Shown: positions 33,212 to 42,892, numbered from the stretch's first letter. The stretch is DNA of 64,000 nt from Streptomyces sp. I05A-00742 (GCF_013055795.1 NZ_JABETO010000033.1:1-64000), one strand, 5' to 3'. The notes: generated from the letters alone by a model not told the origin. Numbers and translations: made by a program.

Positions 33212-34765
33212 TCAGTCGACGCAGGTGACGCCGCCCATCCGTACCGACCGGCCCTGGAAGGTGTCGGACGCCGACGGGCCGTTACCGCCCGGGGCGTCCG
33301 CTCCGGCCGAGGAGTCGCCGGCCGGGCGCGGGGTCCTGGGGGCGGAGCCCAGCGTGACGACGACGTGGCCGGCGGGGACCGCGCCGTCCCGGACGGGCTC
33401 CGCGCCGAGGCGGGCGGCGATGTGCAGGGCGGCGGCGGCGGCGCCGCGGCCGTGGGTGACGGTCGTCGCGACGGCGGCCGGGGCGTTGGTGATCCGCCCC
33501 GGGGTGTAGCCCAGCGCGTTCAGGGACCGGGACTCGGCGGCCGCGGCGCCCGGCACCCCCGAGGCGTTGCGCACCTCCACGGTGGTCGACGACGCGTCGG
33601 CCGGGACGGTCGGCGTGGGCGCGGCGGAGGGCTCGGGGAGCGGCCGGTGCCCGGTCAGGGCCTGGACGAGGCTCTTGATCCGCGCCGGGTCGACGAGGTT
33701 GACCGCCTCCCCCTTGCGGTTGGCGAACCCCTCGATGGGCAGGGTGTGGAACTCGGCGTTGCCGCCGGTGAGGTTGGGGACCTGCCGGGCGAAGTCGAGC
33801 AGGTCCCACTGGTCGTCGAGGACCACGTCCTTCTTGACGACGTCGAGCAGTCCCTCAAGCTTGTCGAGGTCCCCCCAGGCGCCCTCCGACGTGAGCTTGT
33901 GCATGACCGAGGAGAGGAAGGCCTGCTGACGGTGGGTCCGGTCGAGGTCGCCGTTGGTCAGGCCGTGCCGCTGCCGGACGAAGGCGAGCGCCTGACGGGC
34001 ATTCAACTCCTGGCGTCCGGCGGGGAAGTCCGCACCGGAGTAGTGGTCGTGGACGGCGTTCCGCAGGCACACCGGGACCGGCTGGACGACCTTGGCGATG
34101 TCGTAGAAGCCGAGGAGGTTGACCTCGGCGAAGTGGTCGATGGGCACCCCGAGGAAGTCCTGGACCGTCGCCAGGGTCGTCTCCCGGCCGGCCTCGCGGC
34201 TGCGGTGCTCCAGTTCGGCGCCCTTGACGCCCTGGGCGGCCAGCCGGTTCTGGGCCTCCGCCTTGGCGATGCCGTACGCCTCCTTGATCTTGTGCTCCCC
34301 GCGGCCGCCGGCGACGGCGACATAGTCGTCGCGGGGGATGGAGAAGGCCGTGACCCGGCCGCCGTCGGCCGGGATGTGCACGAGGATCAGCGTGTTGGTG
34401 TTGTATCCGCCGATGGCGCTGGATCCCGCGTGCAGCTCCTCCTGGACGAACTGCCGGGGCAGGTCGTCGCCGTTCATGTCCTTGCGGCTGTCCAGGCCGA
34501 TCAGCAGGACGTTGACGGAGTCGTCGAGCTTCTCGGGCGCCGATCTGCGCAGCGCGTCGAGCGCGCGGGAGGTGGTCAGGCCGTCGCCGATCCAGTGGCC
34601 GGCGAGCCAGCCGGTGCCGGCGACCGCCAGGACGGCGGCCGAGGCCAGGCAGACGGCGATACGGGCCGTGTGGCCCGGACTGCGCGGGGGTCTCGCCCGG
34701 CCGTCCTTTCCCCGGTGCCCGTTCCTGCCCCCGCGGGGATCGCGGTTGCCGCGGGGGTCGCGCAT
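33212..34765 (-). CDS. LytR-CpsA-Psr (LCP) family protein with LytR C-terminal domain
   Basis: A 517-residue type II membrane protein. A basic N terminus (about 30 residues rich in Arg/Gly) precedes one transmembrane helix (ARIAVCLASAAVLAVAGTGW). The LCP domain follows: DSVNVLLIGLDSRKDMNGDD, NTNTLILVHIPADGGRVTAF, SIPRDDYVAV, and ALAFVRQRHGLTNGDLDRTH with the catalytic arginines. A Pro/Ala linker leads to a LytR_C domain (STTVEVRNASGVPGAAAAES) near residue 390. LCP enzymes transfer lipid-linked glycopolymers to peptidoglycan outside the membrane. The ATG at 34765 has GGAAGGGCGGG upstream; the longer frame is spurious. Confidence 0.88.
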   Translation of the reverse strand: MRDPRGNRDPRGGRNGHRGKDGRARPPRSPGHTARIAVCLASAAVLAVAGTGWLAGHWIGDGLTTSRALDALRRSAPEKLDDSVNVLLIGLDSRKDMNGDDLPRQFVQEELHAGSSAIGGYNTNTLILVHIPADGGRVTAFSIPRDDYVAVAGGRGEHKIKEAYGIAKAEAQNRLAAQGVKGAELEHRSREAGRETTLATVQDFLGVPIDHFAEVNLLGFYDIAKVVQPVPVCLRNAVHDHYSGADFPAGRQELNARQALAFVRQRHGLTNGDLDRTHRQQAFLSSVMHKLTSEGAWGDLDKLEGLLDVVKKDVVLDDQWDLLDFARQVPNLTGGNAEFHTLPIEGFANRKGEAVNLVDPARIKSLVQALTGHRPLPEPSAAPTPTVPADASSTTVEVRNASGVPGAAAAESRSLNALGYTPGRITNAPAAVATTVTHGRGAAAAALHIAARLGAEPVRDGAVPAGHVVVTLGSAPRTPRPAGDSSAGADAPGGNGPSASDTFQGRSVRMGGVTCVD

Positions 34766-35018
34766 CGCCCGCCCTTCCTGCCGTGCCCTGTGCCGGGGGG
34801 CGGTCATCGGCGCCCCGCACCCACCAGCCCGCTCAACGAGCCACGGCGGGGTGCGGTGACGGTCACGGGCCGGGCGGCGTGTTCGCGGCCCTCCCGTCCG
34901 ACAGACGTCCGGGGAACCTCCGTTCGCGGCGGGGTGGCGGACGGGGCTAGCGTCGGAGTGCGGTGTGCCGTTCCCCGGCGCGGTGCGCCGTCGTCCCCCG
35001 GCGTCCCAGGAGGAGCTC

Positions 35019-36470
35019 ATGAACGGTCGTCCGGCCCCGCACGTGCCCCGGCGGCGTCTGCTGCCGGCCGTGCTGTCGGAGGAGCGGCCGCGGCCGCGGC
35101 GGATAAGGGAGCGGCCGGACGCCTGGCGCCTGGCCGTGGCGACGGTCTGTTTCGGGGCCTTCATGGGGCAACTGGACGCCAGCATCGTCACCCTCACGTA
35201 CCGCAGTCTGAGCACCGAGTTCCACGCGTCGGCGGCCGCCGTCGAGTGGGTGTCGCTCGCCTACCTGCTGACCCTGGTCGCCCTGCTGGTCCCCGTGGGG
35301 CGGCTGGCGGACGCGCACGGCCGCAAGCTGTTCTATCTGAACGGGTTCGCGCTGTTCACCGTCGCCTCGGCCGCCTGCGGGCTGGCGCCCTCGCTGCCGG
35401 TGCTGGTCGGCGCCCGTGTGGTGCAGGCCGCGGGTGCGGCGATGATGCAGGCGAACAGCGTGGCGCTGGTGACCACCAGTGCGCCGCGCGGCCGCGTGCG
35501 GGCGGCGCTGGGCGTGCAGGCGGCGGCCCAGGCGCTGGGGCTGGCCCTGGGGCCGACGGTGGGCGGGGCGCTGGTGTCCGCGGTCGGCTGGCGCTGGGTG
35601 TTCGTGGTGAACGTGCCGGTGGGCGTCGTGGCGCTGGTGGCCGGCCGATACCTGCTGCCCCGGACCCGCGGCCGCGCCGCGTCCGGCGGTTTCGACCGGC
35701 TGGGGCCGGTCCTGCTGGCCATCACGACCACCGGACTGCTGCTGGCGCTGTCCGGTGCCTCGGGGCTGCCGTTCCCCGGCTGGTCGGTGGCGGTGCTCCT
35801 CGTCCTGGCGGCGGTGGCCGGCCGGGCCTTCCTGTGGTGCCTGGAGCACCGCCCCCGGCCGTTGCTCGACCCGGCCCTGTTGCGGTCCCGTACGGTCGTG
35901 GCGGGGCTTGCGGGGGCTCTGTGCGACTACCTGGTGCTGTTCGGCCCCTTGGTGCTGGTGCCCGCGGCCCTCACCGCGGCCGGGTCGTCGGAGCTCCTCG
36001 CGGGTCTGGTGCTCACGGCCCTGCCGGCCGGCTTCGCCCTCGCCGCGACCTGCGCGGAGAAGGTGCTGCCGGCCGCGCTGTCCGACCGCGCCCGCTGTGT
36101 GCTGGGCGCGCTCGTCTGCGTCGGCGCGCTGGCGGCGACGGCGGCCCTGCCGCTCACCGCGTTCCCGTTGGTGCCGATGCTCGCGCTGCTCGGCCTGGGT
36201 CTCGGCGTCTACACCCCGGCGAACAACGCGACGGTCATGGCGGCGATCCCCGCGCGGGCCTCCGGTACGGGCGGCGGTCTGATCAACATGGCCCGGGGGC
36301 TGGGGACGGCGCTGGGCATCGCGCTGGTGACGCTGGCCCTCCATCTGTCCGGAGGCGACGGCCCCCGGTGGGCCGTCGTCGCCCTCCTGCCGTTCGCCCT
36401 GCTGGCCCTGGCCGCGGCGGCGCTGGGCCGGCCAGGGGGCGGAGCGGCGGGGACAGCTGACGACGGCTGA
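35019..36470 (+). CDS. MFS transporter, DHA2 (14-helix drug exporter) type
   Basis: A 483-residue membrane protein with about 14 hydrophobic segments. GAFMGQLDASIVTLTYRSLS (helix 1), VPVGRLADAHGRKLFYLNGF (motif A) and ALGLALGPTVGGALVSAVGW (motif C, antiporter) identify a proton-coupled efflux pump of the EmrB/QacA class. The substrate is unknown. The ATG at 35019 follows AGGAGGAG; the frame from 34965 is an extension without support. It is divergent from the LCP gene and convergent with the small secreted-protein gene behind a stem-loop. Confidence 0.85.
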   Translation: MNGRPAPHVPRRRLLPAVLSEERPRPRRIRERPDAWRLAVATVCFGAFMGQLDASIVTLTYRSLSTEFHASAAAVEWVSLAYLLTLVALLVPVGRLADAHGRKLFYLNGFALFTVASAACGLAPSLPVLVGARVVQAAGAAMMQANSVALVTTSAPRGRVRAALGVQAAAQALGLALGPTVGGALVSAVGWRWVFVVNVPVGVVALVAGRYLLPRTRGRAASGGFDRLGPVLLAITTTGLLLALSGASGLPFPGWSVAVLLVLAAVAGRAFLWCLEHRPRPLLDPALLRSRTVVAGLAGALCDYLVLFGPLVLVPAALTAAGSSELLAGLVLTALPAGFALAATCAEKVLPAALSDRARCVLGALVCVGALAATAALPLTAFPLVPMLALLGLGLGVYTPANNATVMAAIPARASGTGGGLINMARGLGTALGIALVTLALHLSGGDGPRWAVVALLPFALLALAAAALGRPGGGAAGTADDG

Positions 36471-36491
36471 CGACACCTGACGGCGGCACAG

Positions 36492-36520
36492 CCCCGGCGC
36501 TCCTCCTCGGGGCGCCGGGG
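36492..36520. terminator. Stem-loop between convergent MFS and secreted-protein genes
   Basis: CCCCGGCGC (36492-36500) pairs with GCGCCGGGG (36512-36520) around an 11-nt loop, 21 bp after the MFS stop and 8 bp before the end of the opposing gene. Confidence 0.6.
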
Positions 36521-36527
36521 CGCCGCG

Positions 36528-36926
36528 TCAGCCCATCACGATGATCCGGCTGTACGCGTGGGCGTCCGTGCTGCTTCCGCGTGAACCCCACACGTGGATA
36601 CGGGTGTTGGTGCCCCGTGAGAAGCTGCCGCCCACCCAGGTCCAACCCGAGTCGTCGGTCTGGTGGCTCGTGTCGTCGTAGCAGCGCACGCCGGACGTCA
36701 TCCAGCCGCGCGTTCCCTCGTGCCAGATCTGGATCTCGGCGTTGAAACCCCAGCCCTCGGCGCGCTTGTCGTAGCAGCCGAGTCTGCCGTTCTCGCCGTG
36801 GATCTCCGCCACACCGTAGTAGTTCTCGACGTCGGTGCTGTCCGCGGAGGCTGAGCCGGCGAGGCCGACGACGAGGGCGGCGCTGGCGAGAACCGTGCCG
36901 ATCAGCTTCTTGTTGAAACTGGCCAT
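36528..36926 (-). CDS. Small secreted beta-rich protein
   Basis: A 132-residue protein with a clean signal peptide (MASFNKKLIGTVLASAALVV ending in GSASA-D, cleavage near 29). The mature part of about 103 residues is aromatic, Gly-rich and strand-like: NYYGVAEIHGENGRLGCYDK, WGFNAEIQIWHEGTRGWMTS, GVRCYDDTS, WTWVGGSFSRGTNTRIHVWG. Two cysteines (in GCYDK and VRCYD) probably form a disulfide. I do not recognise the family. It resembles small extracellular immunoglobulin-like or lectin-like proteins. GAAGGAGATATCG precedes the ATG, and the gene is fed from an unusually AT-rich upstream region. Confidence 0.75.
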   Translation of the reverse strand: MASFNKKLIGTVLASAALVVGLAGSASADSTDVENYYGVAEIHGENGRLGCYDKRAEGWGFNAEIQIWHEGTRGWMTSGVRCYDDTSHQTDDSGWTWVGGSFSRGTNTRIHVWGSRGSSTDAHAYSRIIVMG

Positions 36927-36929
36927 CGA

Positions 36930-37657
36930 TATCTCCTTCGGTAAATGCCGTGGGCAGAAAAAGGACAGAGCAGTCCTGAATCAGGAAAAGCAACAGCGGA
37001 TGTGCCGAAGTACGGGAAACGCGTGACGCATGGCGGCCGTGGCCGAAGAGCGCGACCGAGCATAGACATCGACAGTCAGCAGCCACAAGACCACACTCAG
37101 ATCACTACAGCATCACACGTTACCGGCTTAAATTTGGAGAAAGCGGAGTAACAGGCAGTACCTGTTTAGCGTCACGGAAATCCAAATCAGCAATTCTGTC
37201 CGCCCTGCGGACGGATATGCCGAAATCTGCGGCATAACGGTGAAGTTGGACCTGAGGTAACGCTCTTGCGGGCGCCGATTCAGGGCGCGTAAAGTCACGG
37301 CGCGATCAATCCGGTGTACGGAAGAAGCGTCCGGCCGACCCATGGGCGAGGAGTCTTCAGCAGTGGCTGCCCAGGAATTCCCGTAATTCTCCCTGCCCCT
37401 CCTGTGCGCGATTCCCGGTGAATCCGGTCGAGTCGGGCCGATCAGCCGCCTTTCCCGTTTTTCCCTCCGTTCTGCACCACATGGCGCCCGCCCCCGCAGC
37501 GGGTGCCCCGCTCCGGCATGCCCGGAGGCCCGGCCGCGGTGCGGGACGGGGCACCCCCCTGAACGCGCCCGGCGGCGCGCTTCCCGGCGCGGAAGCGACC
37601 TGACGGGCCGTCACACGCCGGGAGGCGGCGTGTGAAATCCCGTACGAGGGAGACCCC
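36930..37657. other. 728-bp gene-free gap, AT-richer than its surroundings
   Basis: No coding frame here has the expected codon bias. From about 36940 to 37300 the sequence is clearly richer in A+T (for example CATCACACGTTACCGGCTTA near 37110 and AAATTTGGAGAAAGCGGAGT near 37131). It lies between a leftward and a rightward gene for secreted proteins, so both promoters must be inside it. I see no tRNA or long repeat; a regulatory RNA cannot be excluded. Confidence 0.5.
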
Positions 37658-40600
37658 TTGAGACGCCACATAAGATCCGGCAGGGCTCCGGCCCTGGCCG
37701 TGGCCACCGCCGTCACCGCGGCGACGGCCACGGTCGCCGCGCTGCTGTCCGGCCCACCCGCGTGGGCCGGACAGCGGGCGGGCGACGACCGGCCGGCCGC
37801 CGAGGCATCGCCCGGCACCGTAGCCCCCGCCGAGCGCGACAGCGTCCTCGGCAAGGGCTGGAACCGCTCCTCCGACCGCGCCTGGACGACGGCCGGGGAC
37901 GCGAGCGGCTTCCACCTGCTGGTGGCCGAGGGTAAGTCCGGCTACACCTGGCGCACGGCCGCCACCCTCTCCGAGCCCGGGCTGCAGACCGACCAGTGGA
38001 TCGGCAACGCCTGTGTGACCGCGTCCGGCCGGCGGGCCGTCGTGGTCTACGCGCCGCGCGGGTTTACGAACCGTCAACACCTGTACGACCGCGGGGCGTT
38101 CGCGGCCACCGTGGACCTGGACAGCGGCAAGGTGAACAAGCTTCCGCTGAACGCGAGCCTGGCCTACTTCGATCCCGGCTGCGGCAGCGGCGAGACCGCC
38201 GTGATCACCCAGGCCGCCGACGAGGGGAAGTCCGAGCAGACCCAGCTGCAGACGGTCGACGCGGCCAGCGGCAAGGTCGTCGCCACGAATACCGTGAACG
38301 GGCAGGCCACTTCGGCCGTTCCGGTCGGCACCGACGTGGTCGCGGCCTCGGGCCCGCGGCTGCTCCGGCTGACCCGCTCGGGCCGGACCGAGCTGCTGGC
38401 CACCACCCGGCGGACGCCCCTGCGGCTGCGCCCGGACGGCGACGGCGGCGTGGCCTTCCTGGAGGCCGCCGACGCGGACGGCGACAAGGCGCTCGTCCAG
38501 CACCTCAAGGACCGCAAGGTCACCACCGTGGCGGACGGCAGGCTGGGGGACACGGGCCTGGTCCAGGGCTCCGGCAGCGCCGGCGGGACGGTGTTCCTGA
38601 CCGGCGGCTCCCGTCCCCGGGGCGGCGGCCTGCCGAAGACGGTCCGCCGTATGACGGACGTCCCCGGCCGGGCCGAGTTGTCCGGCGAGGGCAGGCTCGC
38701 CATCGTCCAGGCGGCCCCCCGGCACCTCGCCAAGAAGGTGTCCGCACCCCTGGACCGCCCCCGCCCGGGCGGGCCGGAGCCGGTGGACATCACGGCGCGG
38801 GCCACGGGCAGCGGGAAGGACGTCGGCTTCTCGGTGGACACCGCGACGACCCGGGACGCGGAGGGCGGCCGGAAGCCGTCCCCCGTGCTGCCGTACGTCG
38901 TGGGCGGGGCCGGCGCGGCCAAGAAGTCCCTGGCCAAGGCCAAGAGCGCCGCGCCCGGTGACGTCTCGCACAACACGGTGGACGACGAGCGCTACTGCTC
39001 GGTGCCCCGCAACGACCCGCGGACCCAGGTCCTGCAGCCCACCCCGAACCAGGTCGAGTGGGCCGTCGACATGGCCATCCGCGGCCTGCTGATCACCGGC
39101 AACGTCAACCGGCCCGCCAACTGGCACAACTCGGGCCTGCCGGCCTGGACCCCGCAGGGCATGTTCCCGCCGCACACCCTGAACACCGGCGGCCGGATCC
39201 CCGCCCAGGTGATGCTGGGCATCCTCGCCCAGGAGTCCAACCTGTGGCAGGCCAGCTCGCACGCCGAGCCGGGCGAGTACGGCAACCCGCTCATCGGCAA
39301 CTTCTACGGCACCAACATCTACGCCGGCACCAAGGGCTACGACCCCAAGCGGATCTGGAAGGTCAACTGGGAGAAGGCCGACTGCGGTTACGGCATCGGC
39401 CAGGCCACCGACGGCATGCGCATCGCCGGGCACCCCAAGCCGAACGAGAAGCTCCTGCCGCCGGACCAGCAGCGCGCGGTCGCCCTCGACTACGCCACGG
39501 GCATCTCCTACTCCGTGCGGATCCTCCAGGACAAGTGGAACGAGCTCCACACGCCGGGCAGCACGATCCGGATGAACGACGACGACCCGATGCGCCCGGA
39601 GAACTGGTTCGCCGCCGTCTGGAACTACAACGCCGGCTTCAACCCGCCCGGCGCCGACTCGTCCGGCAACTGGGGGCTGGGCTGGGGCAACAACCCGGCC
39701 AACCCCAAGTACCCGGCGGACCGGAAGCCGTTCCTGGACAACAACCACTACGCGGACGCCGCCCACCCGCAGCACTGGTCCTACGCGGAGAAGGTGATGG
39801 GCTGGGGCGCGTTCCCGATCGACACCCTCCGCTCGTACGACGACCGCGGCAACCAGGACCAGGGCAACACCCACGGCTACTCACAGGCCAGCTGGAACGT
39901 CGCCGCCGACCGCTCCGCGGCCATCCTGCCGCCGCGCCGCACCTTCTGCAACGAGAGCAACGCCTGCGAGGCGGGCAACCCGCCCGACTGCCGCGACGAG
40001 GCGTGCTACAAGCCGCACTGGTACCGGCAGGACGCCATCTGGAAGAACTGCGGGACCACCCAGCAGACGGGCTACCCGAGGACCCTGCAGTGCGGCAACG
40101 AGTACATGCCCTACAAGACCGTCCGCGCCGAACCCGGTGACGCCAACCCGAAACCGGGGCCCTGTGGTTCCGGCGCGCTGCCCAGCGGCACCGTGATCGT
40201 GGACGATGTGCCGGACAATGTCCCGTCCAGCCGGTGCGGCACCCGCGCCTGGTCCAGCGGCGGCGACTTCGAGTGGTCGTTCACGGCCGACGAGGAGGGC
40301 AACTACGAGGCGCGGGAGGACCTGCACCAGATGGGCGGCGGCTTCGGCGGCCACTACTGGTTCTCCCACGGGCGCCAGCCCAACAACTTCGACAACCACC
40401 TGGTGACCACCGGCGCCTGGAAGCCGAAGCTCTCGACGGGGGTGTACCGGATCCAGGCGTACATGCCGTACCTGGGGAACAAGACCAAGTCGGCCCGCTA
40501 CCAGATCACGACGCGCGGCGGCCGGACCGTCGAAAGGGTCGTCGACCAGAACAAGGTCACCAACGGCTGGGTGGACATCGGTGTCTTCGGTCTGGGCAGC

Positions 40601-42019
40601 AACGCCAAAGTCATGCTCACCAATGTGACCAAGGACAGCAGTTCGGGCGACAGCACGGTGGCCTACGACACACTCGCCTTCGTACCGGTCAAGGGCACGT
40701 GGGAGAGCCACACCTTCGACGCGGTGTCGATCTTCCGGAGCAACCAGAACATCGACACCGACACACCCTGGCTGATGAAGACGCCGATGCGGACCCGGCA
40801 GACCCTCTACGACTGGGCCAAGTCCCGTACCACCGGCGGAATGTCCTACGACAAGTCCATCATGCTGAAGGGCATGCTGGAGTACGGCGTCTGCACGGAC
40901 GGGGCCCGGATGAAGGACTGCGTCGGCCAGGCGGTCCACGACGCCGCCCGCAAGTGGGAGTCCGACGTCGACGCCGGTGGCACCGACACGGGCAAACGGC
41001 CGTCCGTCGCGGACTGGATGGGCTTCGCCATCCCCGACCCGCCGTCGACGATCGGCCCGAACACCTTCGACGACGACCGCTCCTACAAGATCAAGACCCA
41101 TATCGACGCGGAGTGGGTGGCGGACGAGAACGGGAAGGTCGTCCCCGGCACGGAGTCCGTCGTGCCCAGGGGGCGCACGGGCGACACCGAACTGGCGCCG
41201 TTCGTCAAGTCGTTCGTGAAGGCGACGGTCACCGACTACGGTTCGCTCGGCGTGAGGATGCCGGACCTGACCTTCGAGATGACCGACGCCAATGAACCGG
41301 GCACCTACCGGAAGGCGCCCAACCCCATGGAGACCGGCATCACCCCCGGCATCGCCTTCCGCAAGGGCCAGAAGCCCACGACCATCGTCGACGACGGCAA
41401 GTGCGTCGCCACGAAGTACGTCAGCGGCGGAACGATCGGCTACCGGCCGCTGCTGTCGAAGTCGAACGCGGACTCCGAGGTGTCCGCCTGGGTGGACAAG
41501 CTGAAGTCCCTGGCGGAAGCGGGGAAGGTGCCGCCCGAGGTCGCGAACACGGCCGGTGACATCTACAGCATGTTCTTCCGCAAGGCGCGGATCGCGGGCA
41601 GTGACATCGCCGAGGGGTCGCTGTTCAACATGGCGGGCCCGATCTGGCAGAACGTCAGCATGGCCTTCTGCCCCGGCGGCAGGGTGATGTCCACCCAGGC
41701 CGTGCCGAACTTCGAGAACGACGAACCCAAGCAGGGCCTGGTGTACCAGAGTTATATGCCGAGCCTGTACCTCTACCTGGACGGCCGGATGGTCGACCAG
41801 GCGGGCCGGCCCACGTCCGGCCCGGTGCAGAACGGCAACTTCATGAAGTTCGGCGCCATGGCGAGCGGCGAGAACAGCTCCTCCGCGTACGGAACGTGCG
41901 CGGTGGAGCGCCGGGGGAACGGCGGCAACCCCTGGAGCCTCCAGCAGGTTCCGGACGGCTTCCCCGGCAGTACGCCGAACGTCGCGATGTTCTGTGACGA
42001 CGGGAGCCACGGCGACTAG
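37658..42019 (+). CDS. Large secreted protein with transglycosylase-like and golvesin-like domains (NocE-like)
   Basis: A 1,453-residue protein from a TTG start preceded by GAGGGAGA. Residues 1-40 are a signal peptide (ALAVATAVTAATATVAALLS...AWAG). Residues about 70-430 are strand-rich, perhaps a beta-propeller. Residues about 450-720 resemble a lytic-transglycosylase/SLT-like domain: QVMLGILAQESNLWQASSHA with putative catalytic E526, then DCGYGIGQATDGM and FAAVWNYNAGFNPPG. Residues about 842-1015 fit a golvesin C-terminal-like domain (GTVIVDDVPDNVPSSRCGTR; GVYRIQAYMPYLGNKTKSAR). The C-terminal 430 residues are unassigned. It may remodel peptidoglycan or bind the cell surface; similarity to Streptomyces NocE-like proteins is from memory. 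Confidence 0.72.
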   Translation: MRRHIRSGRAPALAVATAVTAATATVAALLSGPPAWAGQRAGDDRPAAEASPGTVAPAERDSVLGKGWNRSSDRAWTTAGDASGFHLLVAEGKSGYTWRTAATLSEPGLQTDQWIGNACVTASGRRAVVVYAPRGFTNRQHLYDRGAFAATVDLDSGKVNKLPLNASLAYFDPGCGSGETAVITQAADEGKSEQTQLQTVDAASGKVVATNTVNGQATSAVPVGTDVVAASGPRLLRLTRSGRTELLATTRRTPLRLRPDGDGGVAFLEAADADGDKALVQHLKDRKVTTVADGRLGDTGLVQGSGSAGGTVFLTGGSRPRGGGLPKTVRRMTDVPGRAELSGEGRLAIVQAAPRHLAKKVSAPLDRPRPGGPEPVDITARATGSGKDVGFSVDTATTRDAEGGRKPSPVLPYVVGGAGAAKKSLAKAKSAAPGDVSHNTVDDERYCSVPRNDPRTQVLQPTPNQVEWAVDMAIRGLLITGNVNRPANWHNSGLPAWTPQGMFPPHTLNTGGRIPAQVMLGILAQESNLWQASSHAEPGEYGNPLIGNFYGTNIYAGTKGYDPKRIWKVNWEKADCGYGIGQATDGMRIAGHPKPNEKLLPPDQQRAVALDYATGISYSVRILQDKWNELHTPGSTIRMNDDDPMRPENWFAAVWNYNAGFNPPGADSSGNWGLGWGNNPANPKYPADRKPFLDNNHYADAAHPQHWSYAEKVMGWGAFPIDTLRSYDDRGNQDQGNTHGYSQASWNVAADRSAAILPPRRTFCNESNACEAGNPPDCRDEACYKPHWYRQDAIWKNCGTTQQTGYPRTLQCGNEYMPYKTVRAEPGDANPKPGPCGSGALPSGTVIVDDVPDNVPSSRCGTRAWSSGGDFEWSFTADEEGNYEAREDLHQMGGGFGGHYWFSHGRQPNNFDNHLVTTGAWKPKLSTGVYRIQAYMPYLGNKTKSARYQITTRGGRTVERVVDQNKVTNGWVDIGVFGLGSNAKVMLTNVTKDSSSGDSTVAYDTLAFVPVKGTWESHTFDAVSIFRSNQNIDTDTPWLMKTPMRTRQTLYDWAKSRTTGGMSYDKSIMLKGMLEYGVCTDGARMKDCVGQAVHDAARKWESDVDAGGTDTGKRPSVADWMGFAIPDPPSTIGPNTFDDDRSYKIKTHIDAEWVADENGKVVPGTESVVPRGRTGDTELAPFVKSFVKATVTDYGSLGVRMPDLTFEMTDANEPGTYRKAPNPMETGITPGIAFRKGQKPTTIVDDGKCVATKYVSGGTIGYRPLLSKSNADSEVSAWVDKLKSLAEAGKVPPEVANTAGDIYSMFFRKARIAGSDIAEGSLFNMAGPIWQNVSMAFCPGGRVMSTQAVPNFENDEPKQGLVYQSYMPSLYLYLDGRMVDQAGRPTSGPVQNGNFMKFGAMASGENSSSAYGTCAVERRGNGGNPWSLQQVPDGFPGSTPNVAMFCDDGSHGD

Positions 42020-42028
42020 TCGATCCGC

Positions 42029-42062
42029 CCCTGGTGGGGCCGCGCCCGCGGCCCCACCAGGG
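42029..42062. terminator. Strong 16-bp stem terminator
   Basis: CCCTGGTGGGGCCGCG (42029-42044) pairs perfectly with CGCGGCCCCACCAGGG (42047-42062), 10 bp after the golvesin-protein stop and just before the end of the opposing S4 gene. It is a typical bidirectional Streptomyces terminator between convergent genes. Confidence 0.85.
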
Positions 42063-42074
42063 TTCGCGTGCCCG

Positions 42075-42455
42075 TCAGGGACGGCCGCGCAACTGCTCCA
42101 TCTCCCGCCGGTCGCGCTTCGTGGGCCGGCCGGCGCCGCGGTCGCGGACACCGGCCGCGGCGGCCATCTCGCGCGTCGGGGCCGGCGGGCTGTTGTCGAC
42201 GTAGCACTCGACGGCCACCGGGGCGCCCACCCGCTTGCGCACGAGCCGGGAGACGACGACGATCCGCTCCCGTCCGGCGTGGAAGAGCCGCACCTCGTCA
42301 CCGGCCTTCACGAGCTGCGCCGGTTTGACGCGCTCGCCGTTGACCCGGACGTGCCCCGCGCGGCAGGCGGTGGCGGCCAGCGAACGGGTCTTCGTGAGCC
42401 GTACCGACCAGATCCAGCTGTCGACGCGTACGGGCCCTTCGTCTGCTGCAACCAT
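42075..42455 (-). CDS. S4-domain RNA-binding protein (Hsp15-like)
   Basis: A 126-residue protein. RVDSWIWSVRLTKTRSLAAT, CRAGHVRVNGERVKPAQLVK and AGDEVRL form an S4 domain at residues 9-60. The tail is basic (RPTKRDRREMEQLRGRP), as in Hsp15-type proteins that recycle nascent-chain-blocked 50S subunits. I chose the ATG at 42455; the longer frame to 42743 lacks S4 similarity and codes for low-complexity Arg-rich sequence. Nothing next to it suggests a special role. Confidence 0.82.
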   Translation of the reverse strand: MVAADEGPVRVDSWIWSVRLTKTRSLAATACRAGHVRVNGERVKPAQLVKAGDEVRLFHAGRERIVVVSRLVRKRVGAPVAVECYVDNSPPAPTREMAAAAGVRDRGAGRPTKRDRREMEQLRGRP

Positions 42456-42511
42456 GCCCCCGACTCTAGTCCGGCCGGCCCGGGGGACGACGGGCGCACC
42501 ACCCGTCTCCG

Positions 42512-42787
42512 TCAGGCCGCGAGGGACACCGCCTGCACGACGAGGACCACGTGCAGCAACAGGCATGTCGCCCAGGCCTGGGCCCGCCGTATTCCGCCCC
42601 GGACGACGCCGACCCAGCCCGCCGCCGTGAGGGTGGCGGCGAGCCCCCAGGCCGTCCAGGCCGCGGCGAGCCAGGGCGCCGAGCGGTCCGACATGATCCG
42701 GATGAGCAGAGCGGGGGCGAGGACGAGCAGAGGTACGGACCAAGTGGCCTCGGTGGCGCTGCTGTTCGGGATGCCGCCGACCGTCAT
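42512..42787 (-). CDS. Small integral membrane protein, hypothetical
   Basis: A 91-residue protein with an ATG at 42787 preceded by GGAAGGA. It has three hydrophobic segments (WSVPLLVLAPALLIRIM; WLAAAWTAWGLAATLTAAGWVGVV; AWATCLLLHVVLVVQAVSLA) and a short polar N terminus. No family recognised. It is followed by the S4 gene on the same strand, 56 bp away, and is divergent from the DUF1453-like membrane protein. Confidence 0.6.
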   Translation of the reverse strand: MTVGGIPNSSATEATWSVPLLVLAPALLIRIMSDRSAPWLAAAWTAWGLAATLTAAGWVGVVRGGIRRAQAWATCLLLHVVLVVQAVSLAA

Positions 42788-42892
42788 CGCAGCTCTTCCT
42801 TCCGTCCGTCCGGGCGCCCGCAGTGGACCGTTACATGACAGCTGGTCCATGCATACACGCCGTGACGACCGGTGCGCCACGCGGGGTCCCGA

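Noticed and set aside
34766..35215. N-terminal extension of the LCP gene
   Set aside because: Extra 150 residues are low-complexity and precede a strong Shine-Dalgarno site and ATG at 34765.
39881..42301. Minus-strand ORF opposite the NocE-like gene
   Set aside because: Antisense shadow; the plus-strand protein has recognised domains and a terminator.
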